DNA from: Vandiemenella viatica
Lineage: Eukaryota > Arthropoda > Insecta > Orthoptera > Morabidae
Length of the DNA stretch: 64,000 nt
Reading direction: 5' to 3'
NCBI GenBank assembly: GCA_031002005.1
Contig: JARYHS010008074.1
Location: 267,097,930-267,161,929 of the forward strand
Shown: in pieces, positions 43,890 through 54,562 of the stretch
Layout of the letters: the number at the start of each line of letters is the position of its first letter
Numbering within the stretch: the first letter of the stretch is position 1
Translations under genes and position numbers: made by a program
Notes under the pieces: model-generated
Database searches by the model: none
Told to the model about the DNA's origin: nothing
What the model saw: the letters and a program-made list of their open reading frames with translations, nothing else

Positions 43890-45108
43890 TGTGTACAAAT
43901 GGGCCAGTAGTTTAGTATTAGCTGAACGGGAGAAATTTCGCCGAGTCTTTGGTGTTTTATCAATGCACCTCATATGGAACTCCCAACTACTGTCACTTTA
44001 TTTTCTGGCTAAGCCCAGCTGCCCATTGTGCCAATGAAATTGTTTTTGTATTCAATTTTATAGCTATTATATTTATAATACACTTTTTTTATATGACATT
44101 TCTTTTTTTGCCTTTCTTTGCTAGTACATATAAGTTTTTGTGGCTGGAGACACGTGAGCAGGTATACACATTTTAATTCAAAAACTTTAAATGAAACATC
44201 AAAAGATGAATGAGTTTATTCGAACGAAATTACATAAATTGCTGAAACAGGTTCAGAGCAATACGCGCCTTTAAATATATAGGCCTATTGTAGTTACATC
44301 AGATACGACTTTCTCAAAACTGAATCTGATGAAGGACTTCTCGTGGATCCCCACGTCTCGCAAACATCTGTCGTCGTTGGATGTTGAATAGCTGAGAAAA
44401 TAAATTATGACTATATACTTTCGTAAAGTCACCCACTCACCTCGATAGCTATTGGCTGGAGAACGGTGTCACGTGTCAGCCATCGTTAACAAAACAGTGA
44501 CCACAGATACCATTAGAAGAAAGTCGTGGTTATGTCTACAATTTAATAACCAAGCAACTGCTACCAAATTAATTGACATAATACATTCATTAAATTTGCT
44601 TTTCATAGTGTTTCATAGTTAAAAAAATTTAATTAATTTTACGGCTGAAAAAACATGGATATGCTTTTCAGTAACATGTTACTAATTAAATCAACTTTAA
44701 AAAAAATTAAATTACTCATAGTCTCTGCTGTAACCACGAATGCCAATTGTCATTTTGGCTTACGATAAATTTCAATTTAATTACAACTTTCACTAATGTT
44801 GTTGCTTGACAAAAATTTATGCATTACAGTTTATTTGCTTTTTAGGCATTTTACTGACCACTTTTGTTATTGGTCTTTATTCATGTTCGCAGTATGTGAG
44901 TTATTAGGTTATTTTAAGTGGACATCAGACCAAATGTGTCACCGAATCGACTATTCTGGCAACTTATTTCTGCGGAGTTGCTCAACTGTTTCATAATATT
45001 GAATGTCTATTAAGTTCTCTGGCCGTCACAGTTAATGTGACCAATGTTTACATTATGAGTGTTTTCCCAGTCTCAATAATAAACACCGTGAAACTTTCGA
45101 AGGAAACA

Positions 45109-45162
<54 letters not shown>

Positions 45163-45870
45163 TTTGCGGTGTAAACTTTTAAGGGTCAAATACAAGTCAA
45201 GTTGGTATTTAAGCAAGTTCGAGTGTATGACCTTTGAAACAGTTACACGATATCGTGATCGTTCCTGTCCGTGTTTAATACCTACCTCTATTAATGCTTC
45301 TGAGTTCTTCAAGCTCAACAGATTTTATTCATCCTATTGGTGAAACAGAGGTCAAGCTTATATTTGGCCAGATCAGATCAATTTGTCATAATCTTTCATC
45401 GTATAAACTGGAACTATTCTAGACCAGTAACGATACGCAAAAAACAGTCACGGGTTTACACTAGTATTATAAATAACATAATTAATAAGAGCGTAAGATT
45501 AAGCTCATTTAAATCTTATTTTTCTGTCTTTTATTAATTTTAAAATTTCGACAATAAATATCACTACTAACAATTTTTATAAGGAACTAGTATTCAGAAA
45601 TTTAAGTATTAAAAAAATTTCTAATTAGTTTTTCTTATACCGTAAGAGAATGTCCCCCTTCGATACCTTGTACAGGACCCCGTAAAATTCGTTTTCACGT
45701 ATGGAAAGCACATTTGCGTCGCATTATATTACGAAGTAGAACTTCATAAGTGTCAATTTCAGTGTTGGAATGACGCTTGCATAGTAATCCTCAAAAAGTA
45801 CGTCCGGAATCATAAAATCTGATATAGCCCTTAATGCTTTTAATTCACAGTCTTAAGAGTAAGCTCGCGT
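43890..45870. other. AT-rich non-coding DNA with a long poly(T)
   Basis: No gene or recognisable element. A poly(T) of more than 45 bases occupies about 45113-45160. The lysine-run frame on its complement is an artefact of that tract. Confidence 0.4.
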
Positions 45871-46070
45871 ATACTTATTTTGATATGAGTAAAAAATTAC
45901 TTACAATCTTTATAAAGAATAGTGAAACGCCAAATGTGTTGGTAAGCGCACAACTCGAGAAGGGCTCGACCAATTCGGTTAATTTTTTTTTTTTTTAAGG
46001 AACAAGGAAGGTTCTTAAGGAGTGAAACAACTTAAAAATTCCAAGGAAAATAATAAAAACAACACTTTTC

Positions 46071-47313
46071 TTTTTTTTTTTTTTTATTTATTTGTTTGAC
46101 CTTAGGTCTTGAAAGACCATACAGTCAGCCTGGTAACAAGTAACAAGGTAATAATATTAATAGTATGTAAAAATATGCATATATATAAATACATTAAATA
46201 TGTAGGTCACTGTCTTTGATATAATCCTTGATGATACAATATATTCTGTTATTATTTGTAGCGAGTAGTACTGCAATGTTAGTTGGAAATGGCTGCTGTG
46301 CTCGCACAAGAGACTTGATGAATGTTGATTGCTGTTGTTGAAAATTGGAACAGTTGAAGAATAGGTGATTAAGGTCCTGTATTTCCTGTCCGTTGCATGT
46401 GCAGTAAGGTGTATTTACCGCCTTGATGCGAAAAAGATGACTACGGAAGGCGCCGTGGTGGAATCTCATACGAATAATAGAAGTAATGTACCGTCGTTGA
46501 GTATTCCATCTTGAAAACCAAGGTTTTCGTGGAGGGTAGGTCTGAACTAGAGCGTACTGTCGGCCTCTGTTTTGTTTAGATTCATTCCAGCTCCTCGTCC
46601 ATTGGTGGTATGCATTGCTGACCATTGTTGCATGATAATCAGTTGTATTGCTGGGTGTTATTAAGCTTCGGCCCGAGCTACATGCCTCCTTGGCTAACAT
46701 ATCTACGTACTGGTTATGCCTAATTCCAGAGTGCGCGGGTATCCAGATATAATTAACAGTGCAACCGCGTTGATTAAGTTCTACAGTCTGTTGAACAATG
46801 CTTATGTTGTGTGCATTAGTTCGCTGGAGTATAAGGGGTACGGCCAAGGAGCGAATAACACTAAGTGAATCAGTGAGTATTAGTACACTTCGCCGTAAAA
46901 ATCTTCTGGCGTATATAAGAGCCTGATTGATGGCAATGGCTTCCGCCGAGTAGATTGGTAGGTGACCTGGTAGGCGGAACTTCTGAGCGTGTTGTGTCTC
47001 GGGGCAGTAGAATGCACAGCCTACCCTACCTGTCAAAGGTATCTTTGACCCATCGGTGTATATCTGAACTGAAGATGGCCATCTAACAGATAAATATTCC
47101 TGACAAAGTTGTTGAACTGGTTGACAAGCTTGTGAATACACCGGTAGGCAGCTTACTGCCAAAGGGGTCACACATTGTTGGTAAGGTATGTCGTATATAG
47201 TCGTCATTTCCTGTTGCTGGAGGTCAGGGAGGAGTGTTGATAGGTACTCAAGACTTTGCAGCAGTGGATACCTTTGGACAAATAGACACCGACCTCTCTT
47301 CCCCTTACCAACC
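46071..47313 (-). mobile_element. I-clade LINE, 5'-truncated, RNase H end
   Basis: It is on the minus strand. The 3' poly(A) is the poly(T) at 46071-46085. Just before it, on the element strand, ggtctttcaagacc forms a small hairpin in the 3' UTR. Only the region downstream of the RT remains. Confidence 0.8.
46194..47313 (-). pseudogene. I-clade LINE RNase H and zinc-knuckle segment (open but truncated)
   Basis: The frame is open from about 47313 down to the stop near 46194, so the truncation is the only visible damage. RNase H motifs: IYTDGSKIPLTGRVG (first Asp), IYSAEAIAINQAL (Glu), LILTDSLSVIRSL (second Asp) and WIPAHSGIRHNQYVDMLAKE (His and last Asp). A CxC...HLFFNC cluster near the end is the usual C-terminal knuckle of the I group. 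RNase H would remove the RNA strand after reverse transcription. No RT lies upstream in the window. Confidence 0.85.
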
Positions 47314-47589
47314 AGTCAAACAAAACAAAACAAAAAAAATAAGCTCATTGGGAATATCTTTGGTATGCTTTCAAATTGATTAGGCTGTTTGGATATTAAT
47401 CTATGCCTGCCCAAAATATAGTTAGAAGAAAAAAAAGGGTTTGCGTGTGATCAACGAAAATAATATTAGTGACGTACGTGTCATCATTACTTCCTCTGTG
47501 CGTGGCATTTTCTTGGTTATTTTTAAATTTTCACTTCTCTCGAAAACCAATTGTGTGTTTATTTGTTCAGTGTGTTTACATTTAGACCA

Positions 47590-49333
47590 ATGCTGCCCAA
47601 AAGAGGCGGGCGCAGCAATTTGGGTCGAAGAACTCGAAACGCTACAAACAAAGATAATTTTCAATCTAATCGAACTGCACAGCAACGTGAAGAGCGAAAT
47701 GATCTTTAAAGAATTAAGATATTACAATCACGTGCAACGCGTTGTTTGCAAGCAGATTTCAGTGTTTCACGAGCTGCTTTGTACCAACGCGTTGCTATTT
47801 GATCCATGAACTCAGTTTGCCCACATTGTAAGGCACTGAAATACAAAAATGAAGCAAATGGATTGTGTTGCTCAAATGGCAAAGTGAAATTAGTTCCATT
47901 GGGTCCGCCACCAGAGCCATTGTACTCACTAGTTTCAGGAACTGGAACGGATTCCATATATTTCAAACATACAAAAATATAACAACTGCTTCCAAATATC
48001 TTCCTTTGAGGTAATAAATATACTTCGCGACGATTTCATGCCAACTTTTAAGCTAACAAGACTTACTTTGTTTATTTCTTTTTAAGTCTTTGCGTATAAA
48101 CTATAACTTTTCTATTTAATTTGCAGAGATAAGGCCATATATTTCACAAAGCAGGTTCGATGTTGCCGGTGTCAGAAGGCGACTACAAATTCCTGCAAAT
48201 TTATTTAAAGGGCAATACAACAGATGAAATTGCTCAGCGTTGTGCAAATAACAGTTCAGTGAGGAGGTCTATTGTACAACAGTTACAAACTTTGTTTCAT
48301 CAATACAATCTGTTGATTACATTGTTTAAAACTGTAATCAAAGCTGATAAAACTCCTGTAAGGCAACATGCAAGACGTTTCAGTGCACCAACAATCAATG
48401 AAGTTGCCATTGTAATGGTTGGAGAAAATTTGGATGCCCGTGATATAGTTTTACGTCGCCGAACTGATCAGTTACAATGTGTGTATGAAACACACCGCTC
48501 ATATGATTTTTTACAATATCCAATCTTATTTTGTTAAGGTGAATATGGTCATCATTTCTCAATCAAGATGATAAATCCCGATACAGGTAATTAGAAATTT
48601 GGTTTAGCAATGGAGATTTTGTATCAGCTATCTATTCTATGTGTCACTGGATTATAAAAACTATTTTTTTACAATTATCTGGTGACATGTGCATGTTAAA
48701 TTACTGTCATTAAAACATTATTTTATTTACAGGTGCTGAAAATGAAGACAATCACATCTTAAAATATAGGCGATTATTTCATCAATATGCTGTTGATATG
48801 TATGTCAAAATAGAAACAGAGTGACTGGCATTCATCAGGTTGAACCAGACCAAACTCCGTTCTGAAGAGCATATTCATCATCGAGATGCGATTAATACTG
48901 ATGAAAATGCAAACATGTCGGCCGGATGACAATTATTCCAGCAACATATATTGGAAGTCCTCAGCATATGCATGAATATGCTCAAGATGCCATGACGTAC
49001 GTTGGTCATTATGGCACAGCAGATTTATTTATCACATTCACATGCAATCCTAAGTGGATAGAAATCAAACAGGAGTTAATCACTGGCCAATCACCCATTC
49101 ATCGCCATGACATTACAGCAAGAGTCGACTGGCAAAAGTTGAAATCTTTAATGGATTTCATTGTGAAACACAGCGTGTTTGGCGAGACGCGCTGCTTGAT
49201 GTATTCTGCGGAATGGCAGAAAAGTGGGTTGCCTCGTGCACATAACTTGATTTGGTTTATTGAGAAAATAAGACCTAATAAAGTTGATAAAATCATATCT
49301 GCTGATATTCCTGATATAGACGTAGATCCAAGC
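47590..49333 (+). pseudogene. Helitron Rep region (N-terminal domain and Rep nuclease)
   Basis: The frame starts MLPKRGGRSNLGRRTRNATN at 47590 and continues with SVCPHCKALKYKNEANGLCC, LPPEPLYS-like sequence, the Helitron-like N domain (MLPVSEGDYKFLQIYLKGNT at 48160), and DNHILKYRRLFHQYAVDMYV near 48750. The Rep block from 48926 has THMHEY-like, FITFTCNPKW and SAEWQKSGLPRAHNLIW. In the last motif the usual GLPHxH metal-binding pair is GLPRAH, so one His is lost. Several stops occur. A GT...AG-bounded gap (48585-48732) and a shorter one before 48127 could be introns or insertions. Confidence 0.8.
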
Positions 49334-51273
49334 AATTAGTTGACTAACCAATCGCAGTAATCAGCCCAATGCACTTAGATGCGCGGTAGGGGAATCACGT
49401 CAAATGACCCCGGCGGTAACTCTTCAAACGTTGCAAGGGAAGCCTTGCTAACAAGAGGACAATGTCTTTAGAAGACGGACATTTGGGGTGGATAAGGGGT
49501 GGCGACCCAAAGTCAATGGACGGCGTATTACGCGGGTGGCAGTCAATTGAGGTGTAGGGACCTGGCCGTGCCCAAGTCCTAGTATTCGAAGACTAGCCCC
49601 GCAGACCGCCCGGCGGATGCCCGTAAAACAGTTGGTTGACTACCCAATCCCAGGTTGGTTACCTGGGAAAAGGGCGTCGGCCTTCTGATTCGAAAGTGCG
49701 GTAGAGGTTTCATGAAGGTGTCCCCGAACGGCAAGTCTTCCAACGTTGCGAAGGCAGCATTGCTAACTAGAGTACCAGGCCGACTTAGTTCGGAATGAGC
49801 TTCCTGGGGCGCGAGCCGACTCTCAGAGGTCTCTGTCTTCTTTAGGGCCTTGATGCGGGAATGACGAACCCGAGCTCGGCGTGGAGACTTCACAAGTAAA
49901 CGGTGAGGAAGTTTCCGCAAGTCCGCGTCTGCAGTGCGGAGGATTGAGAGTCCGCGACGCTGCCACTCCAAGGAGCCTGCACCAAGTAAAGTGAGGAAGT
50001 CTCTTTCGACCGCGCTGTGGGGGTCTGGAGGATGGTACCGGAAGTCCCCCCCTGGTAAACTGGGTGGTGACAGACAGGGATGTGGTGCACTCTGCCCACG
50101 GGAATGCACACTGTGCCGATGCCTCGATTATTCGACTACATGCCAGTCGGGCTTCAGGCAGATGAATGTGTGCCCTGCAGAACGGTTTTACTCAAAACAG
50201 TATCGGTAAGCCGGCGTCTGCCGCTAGAAGGTGGGGTTGCATTCCGGTTCTCGGGTGTGGCTGCTGCTAAGGCGGGCTTCGGTGATCCGGTGAAGTGGTT
50301 TCCCTTGCCGGCGGTATAGACCAAACAAACGAACTGGTTGATCCTGGTCTATGGAAGACCGGGTTCTTAGTTGGGTGGAGTGGTACAACCCTCCCGCCGG
50401 TAGCACTCATTGCCAACTCCCTGGCAGTAAGACCGAAGGATCACGGCAGTAGAACTCGTTATGCAGGGAGGTGACCCTAATGGGTGGAGACGGATGGTAC
50501 GGGTAAGCTGGCGTTATCTGCCAACGGCCAGGGTCGTCTCCAGATTGTACAGATTGACCCTCGCTGGGACCAGTGATCAACAAACTCGGCTCCCCTTGCC
50601 ACCGGTATGAGCTATTTGCAGTCAAAATAGATCCTCTTATATGTGGGAACTGGTAGTGCACGGGTCCGAACATCTGACCCAGGTGGGGCAGCGACACCAT
50701 TGGAGAGCTTCGGCGCTATCGTGCCCCAACACGGTGCTCTGTGAAGCATGGACGAGTGTGTGGGAACCCGTGCCCTTCAGAGACGCAATTGCTGATGGTT
50801 TGTGTGTGGGGGAACACACGATAGGAGATTGCCTCGTAGCGCGTGGCCCGGTGGCCGGCCGGCGGCTTCGTGCTGCTGGTCGGTTGCTGGGAGGCGTGCG
50901 CAAAGGGCAATACCATGATGTTGCTCGGTAGCTGCGTCTTCAGCCTTCCTTTGCGGGGATGGATGGGGCCGGACACACGTGGGAATAGCAGAGATGCTTA
51001 AGCAATACAGACGGGTTTTGGAAGGGTCTTCGGTCTAGTCTGGCGGGCGCTGACTCCGCGTGCCTTCCCGTGGGCATCCTCAATAGCTGGTGCAACGCAC
51101 CTTGCTCACCGTCGCCTCTGTAATGGTGGGTAGTTCGGAAGAGTCTACTTCCTGCGGTGACGGAGGATGCTGGGTGGTTGGTATTTCGGGCGGATCCGCG
51201 AGCGCAATAGGAGTTTGAATTCAGTTATGCCCATTGACCGGTTCCATTACCCTCGGTACTTTTTGTTGTACAA
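49334..51273. mobile_element. GC-rich 1.94-kb insertion of unknown class, 12-bp target duplication
   Basis: It interrupts the Helitron frame between IDVDPS and VDPGLHEVV. The target gtagatccaagc (49322-49333) recurs as gtagatccaggc (51274-51285). Base composition is strikingly GC-rich against AT-rich surroundings. Two internal duplications are visible: about 49338-49460 with 49632-49775, and about 50208-50305 with 50497-50610. It has no recognisable protein, no poly(A) and no inverted ends. A long target duplication points to a target-primed retroelement (5' UTR-only LINE derivative or SINE-like), but the family is unknown. Confidence 0.7.
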
Positions 51274-54264
51274 GTAGATCCAGGCTTGCATGAAGTTGTT
51301 ATGAAAACATGATTCATGGCCCCTATGAAACTCTTAGTCCAAATTCACCATGTCTGGTGGATGGTAAATATTCGAAACGGTATCCACGGGCATTAGTAGC
51401 AGAAACAATTACCGGGAATGATGATTATCCGCTGTATCGTCGCCAATCGACTGCAGATAATGGAAGATCAACAATTGTAAAAGTAAATCAACAAGATATC
51501 GAAATTGATAATCGTTGGATTGTTCCCTATTCACCAATCCTATCAAAGACTTTCAAGGCGCACATCAATGTTGAATCTTGCCATTCCGTCAAATCTATAA
51601 AATACGTTTTCAGATATGTAACAAAAGTAAGTGGCATGGCTGTGATTGGAGTTGCTGCTAAGAATTCCATTGATGAAGTTACCCAATACCAAATGGGCCG
51701 CTATGAGCAGTAATGAAACAATTTGGGGCATTCTTTCTTTTTCTATTCACGAAAGACATCCAACTGTAGTTCACTTAGCCATACACTTAGAAAATGGTCA
51801 AAGAGTATATTTTACAACACAGAATGTATTACAACGAGCTTTTCAATCACCGTCTACAACCTTGAACAGTTTATATATATATATGTATGAGAATGATGAT
51901 TTCGCCCGAGCACTTCTATACTCAGAATTGCCAAAATATTATACTTGGAATGAAGCCTCAAAAAAAAAAAATTCAATCCGGAAACAAGGAAAATCAGTTC
52001 CAGCTTACCCCAATGTATATTCCACCGATGCAACTGGTCGAATTTATTTAGTCCATCCAAGCAATGATCAGTGTTTTTATTTGCGATTACTATTAGTCAA
52101 TGTGTACGAGGCCCAACATCATTCCAACATTTAGGAACTGTTAATGGTGAATTATGTGGCTCTTACAGAGAAGCCTGTCTGCTTTTGTAACTATTAGAAA
52201 ATGATGCTTATGTGGCTCATACTTTAAATGATTCTGTAATTTCATCAAAAGCTCATCATATACGAACATCATTTTCTATAATTATATAAACATCCTTCCT
52301 ATCAAAAGCAATTGATTTATGGATCAAATACAAAGATGATATGTGTGACGATATCTTGCATCAAATCCCCAATAAAACAGGAAATCTTCATTTACAACTC
52401 ACAGAAGAAATTTACAACGAGGCGTTGATATCAGTTGAAGACATTTGTTTCATGATGTCAAATAATGTATTATCTCAATTAGACATGACCGCGCCTAATC
52501 CCTCAATGCACGACGCTTTTAATGTAGAGTTGCAACGTGAAAAACTGTATGATATCGATCCTTTAAGGCAATCAGTTTCGCTGTTGAACCAACACTTATG
52601 ACAGTTCTAAATGATGGAAATCTAGGGATTTACTTTTTGGGCGCTCTGGGTGATACAGGAAGGACTATTTTGATTTAATTGATTTTAGCAACCATTCGCT
52701 CACACAATGAAATTGCACTCGCACTTTCTTCATCTGGTATTGCAGCCACATTGTTGGAAGGCGGTTGAACAACCCATTCAGCGCTAAAACTACCATTGAG
52801 TTAATATTAATAAATAAATTACGCCAAAGCAATTGACTTTTTGTATTTATTGATCTCCCGTACGCGTTTCACTACTTTTGCAGAAGCATCTTCAGTTGGA
52901 TTTTTCTGTTAATTACATACAAAGGTTATAAGCAGGTTATGTTGTGTTTGGTGCAGTAAAATTATTATCCAACTTATATTCTACTCACATTTTGTGGACT
53001 ATTGCATTTCTTTTAGCTCCATTCTCAGCATCAGTGCTTTTGCATTTTTTGGTAAGAAGTGTCTTCATTATTCTGATTCACAACACTGCACTTTGTAGCA
53101 CTGCACTAATTCAAAGCAACGAAACTGCGACCTGCAACATTTCGAAGAACTCTGCAATGGCAAAGGTTTTACAGCAATGTAAATTGATAGTGTGGGATGA
53201 ATGCACGATGGCACATAAAAAGTCTTTGGAGGCATAAGACAGAACTATGAATGATCTGCGAAAAAATCAAAACCGATTTGGTGGAGCGATTATTTTGTTA
53301 GCAGGAGATTTTCGTCAAACATTAGCAGTGATTCCACGGTCAATGCATGTTTATAGTCCTCCATTTTGTAGAAAAACGTTAAGATATTAAATTTAATCAA
53401 GAATACGGGTGTCGAATTGCAAAATGATCGATCTGGAGATATATTTTCAAAACAACTCATTGGCATTGGTAATGGAAAAATCCCTGTAGACGTTTTGACA
53501 GGATGCATAACATTTCCTATCCATTTTTGTCAGTTTACTGAATCAAACCCGAGCTCATACAAAAGGTGTTCCCAAACGTCGCTCAAAATTACACAGATCA
53601 TTTTTGGTTGATTGAACGAGCAATATTAGCTGCCAAAACACGGATGTAAATAAAATAAATTTCAAAATTAAAATTAAAATTGCCAGTGAATTAAGGACAT
53701 ACAGATCAGTTGATTGCGCAACTAACCAAGATGATGTAGTCAACTATCCTCCAGAATTTTTAACTCACTGGATTTGCAAGGATTGCCGCCTCATAATCTT
53801 CAATTAAAAGTAGAATCGGTGGTCATGATGTTGCAAAATATCAATCAACCGCGTCTTTGTAATGGCACACGGTTAGCAGTGAAAAAAATTACTGAACAAT
53901 CTGATCGAAGCAAACATTCTAAAGGGAAAAATATGAGGTAGAAGATGTGTTGATATGTCCCATCCTAATGGTACCAACTGACGTACCATTTGAATTTTAA
54001 CGACTGCAATTTCCAGTGCGGCTTGCTTTCGCTATGACCATAAATAAATCCCAAAGTCAGTCGTTGAGTGTTTGCGGCTTTAATCTTGAAAACCCATGCT
54101 TCTCTCATGGACAGTTGTATGTTTCCTGTTCCCGCGTTGGAAAACCGACAGCTTTATTTGTAATCAAACAAAAAATATCGTGTTCCATAAAACATTATAA
54201 TAAAAATATTATTATTACTAACGTCCTGCAGTGTACGAAAAGGAAAATTTATTTTTGTAAGTAA
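51274..54264 (+). pseudogene. Helitron Rep end and SF1 helicase region, decayed
   Basis: It resumes VDPGLHEVV, MIHGPYETLSPNSPCLVDGK (51308), NRWIVPYSPILSKTF, KSIKYVFRYVTK, ERHPTVVHLAIHLENGQRVY and LLLVNV. The helicase follows: GIYFLGALGDTGRTILI near 52625, where Walker A GGTGKT has become GDTGRT. Later come CKLIVWDECTMAHKKSLEA (Walker B), GGAIILLAGDFRQTL, and near the end [19 protein letters not shown] and [19 protein letters not shown]. The final stop is at 54262. Many stops and shifts occur. If intact it would drive rolling-circle transposition. Confidence 0.82.
52800..53106. mobile_element. ~305-bp insertion inside the Helitron helicase
   Basis: It separates KLPL(S) from SNETATCNIS, which are adjacent in Helitron proteins. 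The insert carries cccgtacgcgtttcactact and cttttgcagaagcatcttcag. It is AT-rich and of unknown family. Confidence 0.5.
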
Positions 54265-54562
54265 TCGTTGTTTATTACTGAGCCATTAAATCAATAAATA
54301 AAGTGATCACTCAGAGAAATTGATGGAACCACAAATTAATAGAGATATTGCAATGACTATAACTACTGAGTCATTAATTTTTTTAAGGAGCAGAAAATAG
54401 GTGGGGCAGCGTTGGTTCCGAGTGAAGCTAGACTAACCAGTCTGTAAAAACGTTTAAATGGAAAATTAGGCATATAGTATAATTGCCAATTATGTCTAGC
54501 GCTATAATCAATTGGGAAAATCCTACTGAATTGTAAAAAACATTACTTTAAAAATTACTCAC

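Larger units (their letters stand above)
45880..54432 (+). mobile_element. Decayed autonomous Helitron with nested insertions
   Basis: The coding part (47590-54264) is a Rep-helicase of the Helitron type. The stretch 45880-46070 has the cgagaagggctcgaccaatt sentence typical of the 5' part of insect Helitrons, so the element probably starts near there. A possible 3' end is the gaagctag at 54432, though the following base is A rather than T. Inserts: I-clade LINE (46071-47313), GC-rich element (49334-51273), and a ~305-bp piece (52800-53106). Confidence 0.65.

Noticed and set aside
45073..45318. Lysine-rich open frame on the minus strand
   Set aside because: It is created by the long poly(T) at 45113-45160; there is no coding signal outside it.
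49579..50976. Open frames up to 176 codons in the GC-rich element (49579-50109 and 50637-50976, minus and plus)
   Set aside because: Overlapping frames on both strands are expected in GC-rich DNA. No motif, no start context and no consistency between the duplicated units.
54424..54433. gaagctag as the certain 3' end of the large Helitron
   Set aside because: The next base is A, not T, and no hairpin is evident, so it is kept only as a possible end.
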